Below, one piece after another: positions 18,401 to 25,580 of a stretch of DNA of 64,000 nt. Location of the stretch: positions 372,001-436,000 of the forward strand of contig JADKAN010000002.1 of the NCBI GenBank assembly GCA_016719225.1. The letters run 5' to 3'. Below the pieces are notes generated by a model. The model saw only the letters and a program-made list of their open reading frames with translations, had not been told where the DNA came from and searched no databases. Within the stretch, counting starts at the first letter, position 1, and each line of letters begins with the position of its first letter. Source of the stretch: Flavobacteriales bacterium (lineage in GTDB: Bacteria > Bacteroidota > Bacteroidia > Flavobacteriales_F > PHOS-HE28). The position numbers and the translations under genes were made by a program.

Positions 18401-19992
18401 GCGGTGTGTTCGCGGGTAATGACACTACTGTATGTAACGCTTTCGGACTCCAGCTCAGCGTGGCGCACAACGTGGTGAACCCCATTATCCAATGGCAACC
18501 AGCGGCCAATCTGATCGGGGCCAATACCGCGACACCGACGATCCATTTCGATAGCACCGCGACCTACGTGGTGTCCGTTGGCGATGGTGTGAACTGCGCC
18601 GCCCTGGACACCATCGTGGTAACGGTGGCCTTTCCGCAGCTGGCGTTCCAAACGGACAGTTCGCTTTGCCAAGGCCAGCTCATGGTGATGAACCCTGGAT
18701 TCCCCGGCGCGCCGCGTGTGTGGAGCACCGGTGACACTACGCAAAGCATTACGGTGGGCACGGCGGGCACCTACACCTGTACGCTTACGAACGTATTGGC
18801 GGCCTGTTCCGCGGACGCGGTGTATAACGTCACCGTGGATCCGCTGCCGGTGGTACAGCTCGGCCAGGACACATCCTTGTGCATCGGTGAGTTCTGGGCC
18901 TTGAACGCCGGGAACCCCGCAAGTTCCGTGCTGTGGAATACGGGTTCCACGGCCCATTCGTTCACCACCAACACGGCCGGCCTGTACATAGCCACCGTGA
19001 TCGACGGGAACGTATGCACCGGCGTGGATTCCATCCTGGTGACCTTCGACCCGCTGCCGGTGATCGTGCTTTCGGATACCTCTGTTTGTGTGAGCGAGAC
19101 CGTGGTACTGGATGCCGGGAACCCCGGAAGCAGTTACCTCTGGTCACCGAACGGGGAGACCACACAGACCATCGCGGTGAACGCGGCCAGCGGGCTCTAC
19201 TCGGTACAGGTCACCACGGCCACCATCTGTGTCGACTATGCGCATGCGCAGCTCAACTTCATTTCCTTCCCCGTGGTGGACCTCGGCCCGGACACGGCCT
19301 TGTGCGACCTGGAGAGCTTGATGCTAGATGCGGGTAACCCGGCCTTCGGTGTGTTGTGGAGCACGGGCGCCACCACGCAACAGATCACGCTCACGCAAAC
19401 AGCCAACATGGGTGTGGAGGTGTTCAACGGCTATTGCACCACCCGCGACACCATCCTGGTCACCTTCGATCCGCTGCCGAACGAACTGCCTGCGCACGAG
19501 ATCGCGGCATGCTTCGCCGATCCACCGCATGAGCTCCTGTTGGATGCCCAGAACGACGGAAGCAGCTATGTATGGCATCCGAGCGGTGAGACGTCACGGA
19601 CGATCACGGTGAAGAATTACGGCCAGTACTCAGTGGATATCACCACGCCGGAGAACTGCACCATCACCGAGTCCATCCTGGTGAACGAGTATTGCCCGAG
19701 CCAACTCTTCATGCCCAACAGCTTCTCGCCGAACAACGACACCCGCAACGACGTGTTCGGCCCGGATGGCTGGAACCTGGCATACACGGAGCTGTACATC
19801 TTCGACCGTTGGGGCGGGGTGATCCGGCACGGTGTAGGAACAGATGCTTTCTGGGATGGAACGCTGAATGGCGGGCCGAGCCCGGTAGGGGTTTATGCTT
19901 GGAAGCTGCTCTACCGCTTCTACCTGGATGCGAACAAGAGCGCGATCGGCGAAGTGCAGGAACGTACCGGGCATGTCACGTTGATCCGTTGA
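15406..19992 (+). CDS. IgGFc-binding-domain T9SS type B surface protein
   Basis: 1528 residues from ATG 15406, chosen because MKSPAILLAILALAFA is a clean signal peptide; an ATG at 15352 would place 18 hydrophilic residues before it. The N-terminal third (about 25-430) resembles the bacterial IgGFc-binding domain (GTEFWVAFMQNYD, later VSQYIQGQDCSGG). Residues about 640-790 look like a reelin/MAM-type beta module (VRFGIKLADGTAPCDN, GEDNWSLDNVAI). Around and after this module lie Ig/PKD-like modules of about 75-90 residues with recurring C-x-G-x(3)-L-x-A-x-N-P strands. The C-terminus is a type B gliding-motility sorting domain (NSFSPNNDTRNDVF, IFDRWGG, final RTGHVTLIR). It is probably exported by T9SS and displayed at the cell surface; the binding partner is unknown. 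A strong bidirectional terminator follows. Confidence 0.9.
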   Translation: MKSPAILLAILALAFAKPVRSQGVIPTMGTEFWVAFMQNYDYQSAPHIDLFISSYQNTSGTVTMPLQGYSQSFTVTANQVTTVTLPLSAISTGSETVGTNSFLLQTEDTVAVYALNFDVATADAAAVFPTKTLGVNYRVHCYRGLDQTLPSEFLIVATKDGTQVEITPKATTQGGHAANVPFTVDLDSAETYQVKAATGNGDLSGSLIRGTDASGTCRPFAVFSGAQCTNIPNGCFACDHVFEQNLPTPGWGKRYFTVPWSGPTSYTYRVMANTSGTVYTVNGVSQPALNAGQFAEFNSQTGAKVIESTVPISVSQYIQGQDCSGGVGDPALLILNAEEQRISNVSFATVVSANITSQSIGVVVATASSGQVVLDGASMPASSFTPYTSYPSYSYGTFPLTQGSHSISCPTGLSGYVYGVGSNYETYAYSAGSFSFEPVLAVDSVFCGVDSTGTLTLLAPNDVYAPWWAVYTNPDDTVHLGSSYTFTPQGSNVYVVTGSEFLSGCPQEHLYSVEVEDPPVLTISAGSTTVCAYEEVQLSVSASPPGLYIYNWWPDASLTDGSLPNPVASPAQSTWYHVSVSSLSGCSVAVDSVYIAVTPGNVLRYDALVDDAQVCVGDTVQLEAQVYQNLVADTLDTTPNAAMWTTITGGTISNACGSLGGNALYFNGPTPLRQAQTVDLNVAAGGLVRFGIKLADGTAPCDNIDPGENILVQFSTNGGVAWTTFFTCYEYQYATWTQLELAIPVAAQTASTRFRWSQPVFTGAGEDNWSLDNVAIAEESTAGISFAWSPAGDIFNPSAASTGATPSQTGWYQINSTDLGNGCSYADSVYITVGQEFVLDLTPDTAICDIAGIQLQAVPSSGTNVGYLWSPNTAISSIYSSTPVVTPTSTTAYTVVATTGEGCSATGTVNVVVAAALSINATITDNDICAGEVVTLNAAVSSTANMVFLWEPSAGLNNTALQSPSATPLQDTWYEVLANDTASGCFLRDSVFISVTNTGGVFAGNDTTVCNAFGLQLSVAHNVVNPIIQWQPAANLIGANTATPTIHFDSTATYVVSVGDGVNCAALDTIVVTVAFPQLAFQTDSSLCQGQLMVMNPGFPGAPRVWSTGDTTQSITVGTAGTYTCTLTNVLAACSADAVYNVTVDPLPVVQLGQDTSLCIGEFWALNAGNPASSVLWNTGSTAHSFTTNTAGLYIATVIDGNVCTGVDSILVTFDPLPVIVLSDTSVCVSETVVLDAGNPGSSYLWSPNGETTQTIAVNAASGLYSVQVTTATICVDYAHAQLNFISFPVVDLGPDTALCDLESLMLDAGNPAFGVLWSTGATTQQITLTQTANMGVEVFNGYCTTRDTILVTFDPLPNELPAHEIAACFADPPHELLLDAQNDGSSYVWHPSGETSRTITVKNYGQYSVDITTPENCTITESILVNEYCPSQLFMPNSFSPNNDTRNDVFGPDGWNLAYTELYIFDRWGGVIRHGVGTDAFWDGTLNGGPSPVGVYAWKLLYRFYLDANKSAIGEVQERTGHVTLIR

Positions 19993-20011
19993 TCGCTGCG
20001 CGTATTAACGC

Positions 20012-20046
20012 AAACACCCGCTTGGCTTTTTGCCGAGCGGGTGTTT
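20012..20046. terminator. Bidirectional intrinsic terminator between convergent genes
   Basis: AAACACCCGCTTGGC and GCCGAGCGGGTGTTT form a 15-bp stem (one G-T pair) around a T-rich 5-base loop, with T/A tails on both sides. It lies between the type B surface protein and the oppositely oriented mscS gene. Confidence 0.85.
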
Positions 20047-20129
20047 TGCTTTACCGGCGAGTCCATGAGAGCAGGAGCTTGGTTTTCTGGAAATGGTGAT
20101 GACCTCGCAGCACTTGGCCCCACTCCTTC

Positions 20130-20939
20130 CTACTTCGTGTGCACCCGCAACTGCGGGAACGGGATGCTGATCTGCTTCGCATCGAACATTTTCTTCACCC
20201 GTTCGTGCATGTCGAAGAACACGCCCCAATAATCTCCGGAGGCGGTCCATACGCGTACGGTGATGTTCACGGAGCTGTCCGCGAGTTCGGCCACCACGAT
20301 CAATGGTGCGGGTTCCTTCAGGATGCGCTCATCCTTATTGATCAGCTCTTGGAGTGTTTGCTTGGCCTCGTCGATATTATCGTCGTAACCGATGCCGAAG
20401 GACATGTCCACCCTTCGCTGCGGCTCCGTGCTGAAGTTCACGATAGGCCCCGTGCTGATGGGTGAATTGGGCAGGATCACCGTTTTATTGTCCGGCGTTT
20501 TCAGCACGGTGTTGAAGATCTGGATGCTGTGCACCGTACCGGTGTGGCCTTGCGCCTCGATGAAATCGCCCACCTTGTAAGGCTTGAAGAGCAGGAGCAT
20601 CACGCCGCCTGCGAAGTTCTGCAGGGTGCCGCTGAGCGCCATGCCGATGGCCAGCCCGGCAGCTCCCAGTACGGCGATGAAGCTGGTGGTCTCGATGCCA
20701 ATCATCTGTATCACGCTGATGATGAGGCCTACGCGGAGCACAGCGCCCAGAATGCCTTTCACGAACGGCACGATGCTGGGCTCAACGCCCTGTTTCACCA
20801 TCAGCTTCCCGGTGGCGTTCACCAGAACCCGGATGATCCAGAGGCCGACGATGAGGACCACCACCGCCCCGATCACCCGGGGCCCGAATGTGAGCAGCAG
20901 TTCCTTCCCCCTCGCGATGACCATTTCTGTATTGCTCAT
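20130..20939 (-). CDS. mscS: Small-conductance mechanosensitive channel, MscS family
   Basis: 269 residues, close to the minimal MscS length. Three membrane segments occupy roughly the first 130 residues. The pore-lining helix TM3 is Gly/Ala-rich (GAAGLAIGMALSGTLQNFAGG), followed by the diagnostic LLFKPYKVGDFIE of the beta domain and a mixed C-terminal domain (FGIGYDDNIDEAK). It would act in the inner membrane as an osmotic safety valve. TATGTTCG on its strand at 20974-20981 is a -7-like element 35 bases before the start. It is convergent with the preceding surface-protein gene. Confidence 0.95.
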   Translation of the reverse strand: MSNTEMVIARGKELLLTFGPRVIGAVVVLIVGLWIIRVLVNATGKLMVKQGVEPSIVPFVKGILGAVLRVGLIISVIQMIGIETTSFIAVLGAAGLAIGMALSGTLQNFAGGVMLLLFKPYKVGDFIEAQGHTGTVHSIQIFNTVLKTPDNKTVILPNSPISTGPIVNFSTEPQRRVDMSFGIGYDDNIDEAKQTLQELINKDERILKEPAPLIVVAELADSSVNITVRVWTASGDYWGVFFDMHERVKKMFDAKQISIPFPQLRVHTK

Positions 20940-20973
20940 GTTCCCAGTTGTTTTTGTCCCGGCTTATCCAAGG

Positions 20974-20981
20974 CGAACATA
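20974..20981 (-). promoter_or_regulatory. -7-like element for mscS (TATGTTCG)
   Basis: Matches the TAnnTTCG variant seen before other genes in this window; 35 bases upstream of the start. Confidence 0.4.
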
Positions 20982-21113
20982 CCACGCGGCCGAAGTGTTC
21001 GAGCGGTCCGTGGCGCAGCAAGGGATCCGGTTGCACCTTTGTCCGGCACGGCCCACGCCAGCGGCTCCTTCAATTTTGGAAGCAGCAGCGAGCAGGGCTG
21101 TAGCCGTGGACGC

Positions 21114-21734
21114 ATGGAAAACCTGAAGGCGGAGCATCTTGGCAGTGGGCGCGAAGCCAAGCATTGGCCGAAGCCCACATTACCTGAATTCGCCTTCATC
21201 GGGCGGAGCAACGTGGGCAAGAGCTCATTGATCAACATGATGGTGGGCATCCACCGGCTGGCACGCGTGAGCAACACGCCGGGCCGCACGCGCAACGTGG
21301 AGCATTTCCGCGTGGAGCCGCACAAAGGCAAAGGGCAGGCGTGGATGCTGGCCGACCTGCCGGGATACGGTTTCGCCAAGGCCAGCAAGGATGAACGGGC
21401 CTTGTGGGAAACGATGATCCGCACCTACCTCCGCGAACGCGAGAGCCTCCAGTGTGTTTTCCTACTGGTGGATGTGCGCTTGGAACCCCAGCGTAGCGAC
21501 CTGGAAATGGTGCAGTGGCTGGGAGGGGAAGAGATCCCATTCGTCATTGTCTTCACCAAGAGCGACAAGCTGAAACAACCTTCCATAGTCAGTAACATCG
21601 CGCTGTTCAAGCGTGCGCTGAAGAAGACCTGGGATACGCTGCCGCACCTCATCATCACCTCGTCAGAAAGTGGAAAGGGCCGTGAGGACCTGTTGGCATT
21701 CATCACCGACGTGAATTCGCGGTGGGGCTCATAG
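21114..21734 (+). CDS. engB: Ribosome biogenesis GTP-binding protein EngB (YsxC/YihA)
   Basis: 206 residues from ATG 21114. The frame is open far upstream, but that part is antisense to mscS and unrelated. GTPase motifs are complete: G1 IGRSNVGKSSLIN, G2 Thr in NTPGRTRNV, G3 DLPGYGFA, G4 FTKSDK and a G5-like TSSESGKG. EngB is an essential GTPase in 50S subunit assembly. It lies divergent from mscS and convergent with gldC; engB next to gldC/gldB is a known Bacteroidota arrangement. Confidence 0.95.
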   Translation: MENLKAEHLGSGREAKHWPKPTLPEFAFIGRSNVGKSSLINMMVGIHRLARVSNTPGRTRNVEHFRVEPHKGKGQAWMLADLPGYGFAKASKDERALWETMIRTYLRERESLQCVFLLVDVRLEPQRSDLEMVQWLGGEEIPFVIVFTKSDKLKQPSIVSNIALFKRALKKTWDTLPHLIITSSESGKGREDLLAFITDVNSRWGS

Positions 21735-21739
21735 TTGAC

Positions 21740-21758
21740 GAAGGCAGTGGTAGCCTTC
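21740..21758. terminator. Weak hairpin between engB and gldC
   Basis: GAAGGC-agtggta-GCCTTC just after the engB stop. It is short and lacks a T tract, but sits in the convergent gap where a terminator is expected. Confidence 0.3.
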
Positions 21759-21809
21759 TGCGGGCCACGCACGATCGGCGGTGGCGATGCAAAGCCTACC
21801 AACGGACAA

Positions 21810-22142
21810 CTACTTCTTCTTCAGATCCGGTAACATGTGCTCCGCGAAATAGGCCGCGAAATCGCGCATCTGTTCGGCCATCTTACCCTCGTTCGTGGCC
21901 CGCTCGAACGTGTCCGAAAGCGTAAGCAGGTTCTGGTGGAAGAAGGCCTTCATCTCATCGGTGGTCATCTCCTTCGTCCACAGGTCGATGCGCATGGTGT
22001 TCAGCTCTTCGGCATCCCAGAAGCTCAGCAGCATGGCCTTTCCAACGCCGTTCCCGGCACCGCCTTCGGCGTTCCAAACGATGCGCTCGGGCACTTGGTT
22101 CTCGTCAAGTTGGAGGCTGATCGTAATGTCGGATCCTTTCAT
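21810..22142 (-). CDS. gldC: Gliding motility protein GldC
   Basis: 110 residues from ATG 22142, the usual GldC length; longer in-frame starts add only residues unlike the family. The sequence keeps GldC landmarks: ITISLQLDENQVPERIVWNA near the N-terminus, AMLLSFWD, MRIDLWTKEMTTDEMKAFFHQ, LSDTFERAT and FAAYFAEHMLPD. GldC is a small protein that supports gliding and is encoded with gldB in Flavobacterium. Here gldB precedes it on the same strand, about 150 bases upstream. No membrane segment is seen. Confidence 0.92.
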   Translation of the reverse strand: MKGSDITISLQLDENQVPERIVWNAEGGAGNGVGKAMLLSFWDAEELNTMRIDLWTKEMTTDEMKAFFHQNLLTLSDTFERATNEGKMAEQMRDFAAYFAEHMLPDLKKK

Positions 22143-22293
22143 GTGATCGGGTTGTGAGGTGTGCGGGTGATCGGTGACAGGTGCCAGCTCCACAACGCTC
22201 GTAAAGAACATGGAGAACTGAAGAGGATGGCCGGAAGGTGGTGCCAAGGCATTCAGCGCCCATCCATGTCCGCTCAATTATTACTGTTCAATA

Positions 22294-23316
22294 TCACCGG
22301 GGTTTGTAGGTTTTCAGGATCGCTTGCGGGTCGCGCAGGGCGAAGAGCTGTGCAAAAGTGACTTCGGGGTGTTCCCGCATGTAGCTGTCCACCATCCGGT
22401 ATCCGATCCATTCGCCGATATGTGCCGGGCTTTCACGCGGCATGCCGGGCGTGAACGGCCCATCGTTCATGAAGCGGTCGATCTGTTTGGGATCTTTGGA
22501 ATAGAGCAGCTCTTGGGCCACGACCGCTTTCCAGATGGTGAATTCATTGTCCTCGCACCATTTGAGCTGTTGCGGAGTGAAGGCGAACTTCAACGTGGCA
22601 TCCGTTTGTGGGAGCAGATGGTCCAACAAGGCCATCACCTTGCCGATCACGATGAAGTTGGTGAGCAGGTCCTCGCCGCGCACGTCGCGCGTGTAATGCA
22701 CCTGTAGCCAGCCCTTCACCACGCTTGGCACCAGCATCTCCGGACGCATGCGGTCCTTGCGGTACTGCGGGAAAACATCCGGCGATAGGTACTGCACCAC
22801 CGGGCTGTTCCTACCCACGAACCATTCCACACCGAAGCCCAGCACACTGTCGGTGGGCAGCACGCCGTAGTTGAAGCCGCTGTTGAAAGCGATGATGCGC
22901 GGGGTCAGGCTATCCGGGAATTCGGCTTTCAACCGTGAAAAGGCGGAATTGAATTCGGCCTGCTGCCCGGCCATGTCCCCCAGCACGCTGTCCGCGGTCT
23001 GTTGCACGCGGGCCCAGACCGGATCATGCACGAAGCGACCGAGGGCGATGGGAAGGCGTGGGTCGTTGAATGGCGCAGCCTGCAGCACCTGCTCTACGTA
23101 CAGGCGGTAGAACTCTCCATACTTGGCGTAGAGCCTCAGATTGAAATTACCCGTTGTATCGTCCACACTGTGGAACAGGTCCTGGTCCAGCCGTTCGATC
23201 TTCAACCCTGGAACCGGGACAATCCGTTGGTCATTCTTCGGTCCATCATTCCCGCACGCGGAAAGAAAAACGACGAAGCCCGTAAGGGCGGAGGCGGAGA
23301 AATGGCGGATGGACAT
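22294..23316 (-). CDS. gldB: Gliding motility lipoprotein GldB
   Basis: 340 residues from ATG 23316. A type II signal peptide ends in FLSACGND, so Cys is the lipidated residue. Recognisable GldB segments include IERLDQDLFHSVD, a YGEFYRLYVEQVL stretch, FNSGFNYGVLPTDSVLGFGVEWF and a C-terminal GEWIGYRMVDSYM. Family knowledge: GldB is an essential gliding lipoprotein in Flavobacterium. ATG 23316 was chosen because the lipoprotein signal follows directly, and a perfect TAnnTTTG element lies 25 bases upstream on its strand. The frame continues further upstream only through the divergent gene. Confidence 0.93.
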   Translation of the reverse strand: MSIRHFSASALTGFVVFLSACGNDGPKNDQRIVPVPGLKIERLDQDLFHSVDDTTGNFNLRLYAKYGEFYRLYVEQVLQAAPFNDPRLPIALGRFVHDPVWARVQQTADSVLGDMAGQQAEFNSAFSRLKAEFPDSLTPRIIAFNSGFNYGVLPTDSVLGFGVEWFVGRNSPVVQYLSPDVFPQYRKDRMRPEMLVPSVVKGWLQVHYTRDVRGEDLLTNFIVIGKVMALLDHLLPQTDATLKFAFTPQQLKWCEDNEFTIWKAVVAQELLYSKDPKQIDRFMNDGPFTPGMPRESPAHIGEWIGYRMVDSYMREHPEVTFAQLFALRDPQAILKTYKPR

Positions 23317-23323
23317 ACCTTTG
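23316..23323 (+). promoter_or_regulatory. -7 element of the outer-membrane barrel gene (TACCTTTG)
   Basis: Perfect TAnnTTTG 24 bases before ATG 23348. Its first base is shared with the gldB start codon on the other strand. Confidence 0.6.
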
Positions 23324-23340
23324 GCAACAGCAACAAGCTG

Positions 23341-23348
23341 CAAACCTA
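23341..23348 (-). promoter_or_regulatory. -7 element of gldB (TAGGTTTG on the minus strand)
   Basis: Perfect TAnnTTTG 24 bases before the gldB ATG. Its last plus-strand base is the A of the divergent gene's ATG, giving a mirror-symmetric 37-base divergent control region. Confidence 0.6.
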
Positions 23349-24058
23349 TGAAGAAGGTCCTATTACCGTTCGTCGTTCTCTTGTTCGGCGCCTCGCACCT
23401 TGCCGCCCAAACCGACAATACCGTGCGCTTGGGCATCAAGCTGGCCCCGAACCTGTCCTGGATCCGTTCCGACACCAAAGGTCTGGAGAGCGATGGTACG
23501 CTGATCGGATACAGCTTCGGCCTCATGACAGAGTTCCCCTTTGGCACGAACGGCAATTATCGTTTTGCCACCGGCCTCTTCCTGAACAACGTGGGCGGTA
23601 AATCGAAGCAGACCACCTCCAGGGCGGATACTTCAGGCATTACCACGAATCTCTTGAATTCCTCCACGGTATACCTACGTTATATCGAGCTTCCCCTCAC
23701 GATGAAGTTGATGACGAACGAGATCGGCTACATGCGCTACTACGGCCAGCTCGGGTTTGACATGGGGGTGAACATCCGTGCAAAGTCCGATGCTGAAACG
23801 GTCACCACGACTTCTGGCACGTCGCGCACCACCACGGAATCCGACATCGATGTAAAGGAATCAGTGAACGCGTTCAAGGCTGGCCTCGTTATCGGCGGTG
23901 GCCTGGAGTTCAACTTCAGTGGTAGCACTTCAGCTATGGCGGGTATCACCTACCACAGCGGGTTCACCAACCTGTACAAAAAGGATTCCTTCAGCGGCTT
24001 GGACAACCCCAAGACCTACGCGGATTACATCGAGCTTTCATTGGGCGTGTTCTTCTGA
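23348..24058 (+). CDS. Outer-membrane beta-barrel protein (PorT-like/OMP_b-brl family)
   Basis: 236 residues. A signal peptide (LLPFVVLLFGASHLAAQ) precedes alternating amphipathic strands: VRLGIKLAPNLSWI at the start, YLRYIELPLTMKLM in the middle (typical of this barrel family) and a terminal YIELSLGVFF with C-terminal Phe for BAM recognition. A low-complexity Ser/Thr loop (TVTTTSGTSRTTTE) sits between strands and is probably extracellular. It is encoded between gldB and nadE, so it interrupts the usual gldC-gldB-nadE run and may be tied to the gliding machinery, but no direct evidence identifies it as the true PorT. Confidence 0.8.
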   Translation: MKKVLLPFVVLLFGASHLAAQTDNTVRLGIKLAPNLSWIRSDTKGLESDGTLIGYSFGLMTEFPFGTNGNYRFATGLFLNNVGGKSKQTTSRADTSGITTNLLNSSTVYLRYIELPLTMKLMTNEIGYMRYYGQLGFDMGVNIRAKSDAETVTTTSGTSRTTTESDIDVKESVNAFKAGLVIGGGLEFNFSGSTSAMAGITYHSGFTNLYKKDSFSGLDNPKTYADYIELSLGVFF

Positions 24059-24076
24059 GCGTGACCCTTCCTGAAC

Positions 24077-24116
24077 GCCCCGCTACCGCAGGATTTCGCG
24101 GAGCGGGGCTTTCCTT
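24077..24116 (+). terminator. Intrinsic terminator before nadE
   Basis: Nested stem: GCCCCGCT/AGCGGGGC enclosing CCGC/GCGG, followed by TTTCCTTT. The trailing T-rich stretch also contains TTCCTTTG (24111-24118), a one-mismatch -7 element for nadE. Confidence 0.75.
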
Positions 24117-24122
24117 TGCACC

Positions 24123-24923
24123 ATGCTGAACGCGGAGCGCACCATCGACCACATCACGGACTGGCTGCGCGAATACTGCACGGCCAACAAGCAACGCGGC
24201 TTTGTGATCGGTATCAGTGGTGGCATCGATAGTGCCGTCACCAGTGCATTATGCGCACGCACGGGCCTGCCGCTGCTCTGTGTGGAAATGCCGATACATC
24301 AGGCCGAGAGCCAAGTGCAGCGAGCACTTGACCACATCGCTTGGCTGCGAGAAATGTATCCGGACGTTTCCATGGAACGTGTGCAACTAACGCCGGTCTT
24401 CGATGCCTTGGTGAAGGAATTGCGTTCGCATGAAGACGCTGCAACGCTCGCGCTCTCACTCGCCAACACCCGCGCCCGCCTGCGGATGACCACGCTCTAC
24501 TACTTCGCTGGCATCGAACGTTTCTTGGTCGCAGGCACGGGCAACAAGGTGGAGGACTTCGGCGTGGGCTTTTACACCAAGTATGGCGACGGTGGTGTGG
24601 ATCTTTCGCCCATCGCGGACCTCAGCAAGACGGAAGTGTTCGCCCTCGCGAAGGCATTGGGCATCATAGAAAGCATCCAGAACGCAAAGCCCACGGATGG
24701 CCTCTTCGGCGACGACCGCAGCGACGAGGACCAATTGGGAGCCAGCTATCCAGAACTGGAATGGGCGATGGCGATACGCGAGAACGATGATGCAGTGAAT
24801 GATCAGGACCTTACCGAACGCCAACGCGAAGTGATCGTGATCTATGATCGCCTGCACAAAGTGAACGCGCACAAGTGGCTGCCGATACCGGTGTGCGAGA
24901 TACCGGCGAAGTTGAGGAAGTAG
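24123..24923 (+). CDS. nadE: NAD(+) synthase (ammonia-dependent)
   Basis: 266 residues, the size of the short NH3-dependent enzyme without a glutaminase domain. The PP-loop motif GISGGIDSAVTSALC binds ATP pyrophosphate. Downstream lie VAGTGNKVEDFGVGFYTKYG (deamido-NAD/ATP site) and DLSKTEVFALAKALGI. It converts deamido-NAD+ to NAD+ in the cytoplasm. Adjacency to gldB is a conserved feature in related bacteria. Confidence 0.95.
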   Translation: MLNAERTIDHITDWLREYCTANKQRGFVIGISGGIDSAVTSALCARTGLPLLCVEMPIHQAESQVQRALDHIAWLREMYPDVSMERVQLTPVFDALVKELRSHEDAATLALSLANTRARLRMTTLYYFAGIERFLVAGTGNKVEDFGVGFYTKYGDGGVDLSPIADLSKTEVFALAKALGIIESIQNAKPTDGLFGDDRSDEDQLGASYPELEWAMAIRENDDAVNDQDLTERQREVIVIYDRLHKVNAHKWLPIPVCEIPAKLRK

Positions 24924-24963
24924 ATATTCCTGATCCGTTCTTGGCGGGTCATTCATGCGCCCT

Positions 24964-24971
24964 TAATTTCG
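24964..24971 (+). promoter_or_regulatory. -7-like element (TAATTTCG)
   Basis: TAnnTTCG variant 6 bases before ATG 24978; implies an almost leaderless transcript if used. Confidence 0.4.
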
Positions 24972-24977
24972 GTCAGC

Positions 24978-25565
24978 ATGCGGCACCTCGGTTCGTTGTT
25001 GGTCGCCCTGCTCGCCGGCCAGATCGCGATCGCTCAAAAGAGCGATGGGAGGTTTCACGCGGAAGGGTTTGCTTCCGTATCCGGAATGACGCTTTGGGCA
25101 ACTCCTATAACGGACCTCACCACGCCGATCAACAACGTATCGTTCCGGTATGAGTTCAACGGGATGTGGACGTCGAAAAAGGATAGCCTTTGGGGATCTC
25201 CGGGCGCGATGGGCGGTGGAGTGAGCATCATGCGCTGGGGTGCAGAGACGGTCTATCCAGTGTACTTCCAGCTGAGCGTGCAGCCGTTCAAGCCTTTGGA
25301 AAGGCTGCGTCTCGATGGTCGGCTTGGAACAGTTCTGGGATCATGGAAAGAATCTGCTGAAGGTGCTGTCGACCTCACACTTTATGTTGAGATGGGCCTC
25401 CGTTATGAAGTATGGACCAAGCCTCAATGGGGCGCGATCCTGCGCGCGCATATCGGGGGATCTTCCACAAGCGGCCCTATGCGGATCTACGAGAATGGAC
25501 AATGGCACAATGTGAAGAACCACTACTTCCCATATGTCGGTTCCGGTTTGGGCGTGTCGTTCTGA
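24978..25565 (+). CDS. Hypothetical exported protein, probable small beta-barrel
   Basis: 195 residues with a signal peptide (LLVALLAGQIAIAQ). The rest is rich in aromatic, alternating beta-strand-like stretches (VSFRYEFNGMW, YFQLSVQPF, VDLTLYVEMGLRYEVW) and ends in GSGLGVSF. The C-terminal Phe fits an outer-membrane barrel. I do not recognise the family. It is convergent with korB, 15 bases apart. Confidence 0.65.
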   Translation: MRHLGSLLVALLAGQIAIAQKSDGRFHAEGFASVSGMTLWATPITDLTTPINNVSFRYEFNGMWTSKKDSLWGSPGAMGGGVSIMRWGAETVYPVYFQLSVQPFKPLERLRLDGRLGTVLGSWKESAEGAVDLTLYVEMGLRYEVWTKPQWGAILRAHIGGSSTSGPMRIYENGQWHNVKNHYFPYVGSGLGVSF

Positions 25566-25580
25566 AGGCAGGTCTCTCCC

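Noticed and set aside
20529..21113. Long N-terminal extension of EngB
   Set aside because: The frame runs antisense to mscS and bears no similarity to the GTPase family; EngB begins at 21114 with normal length.
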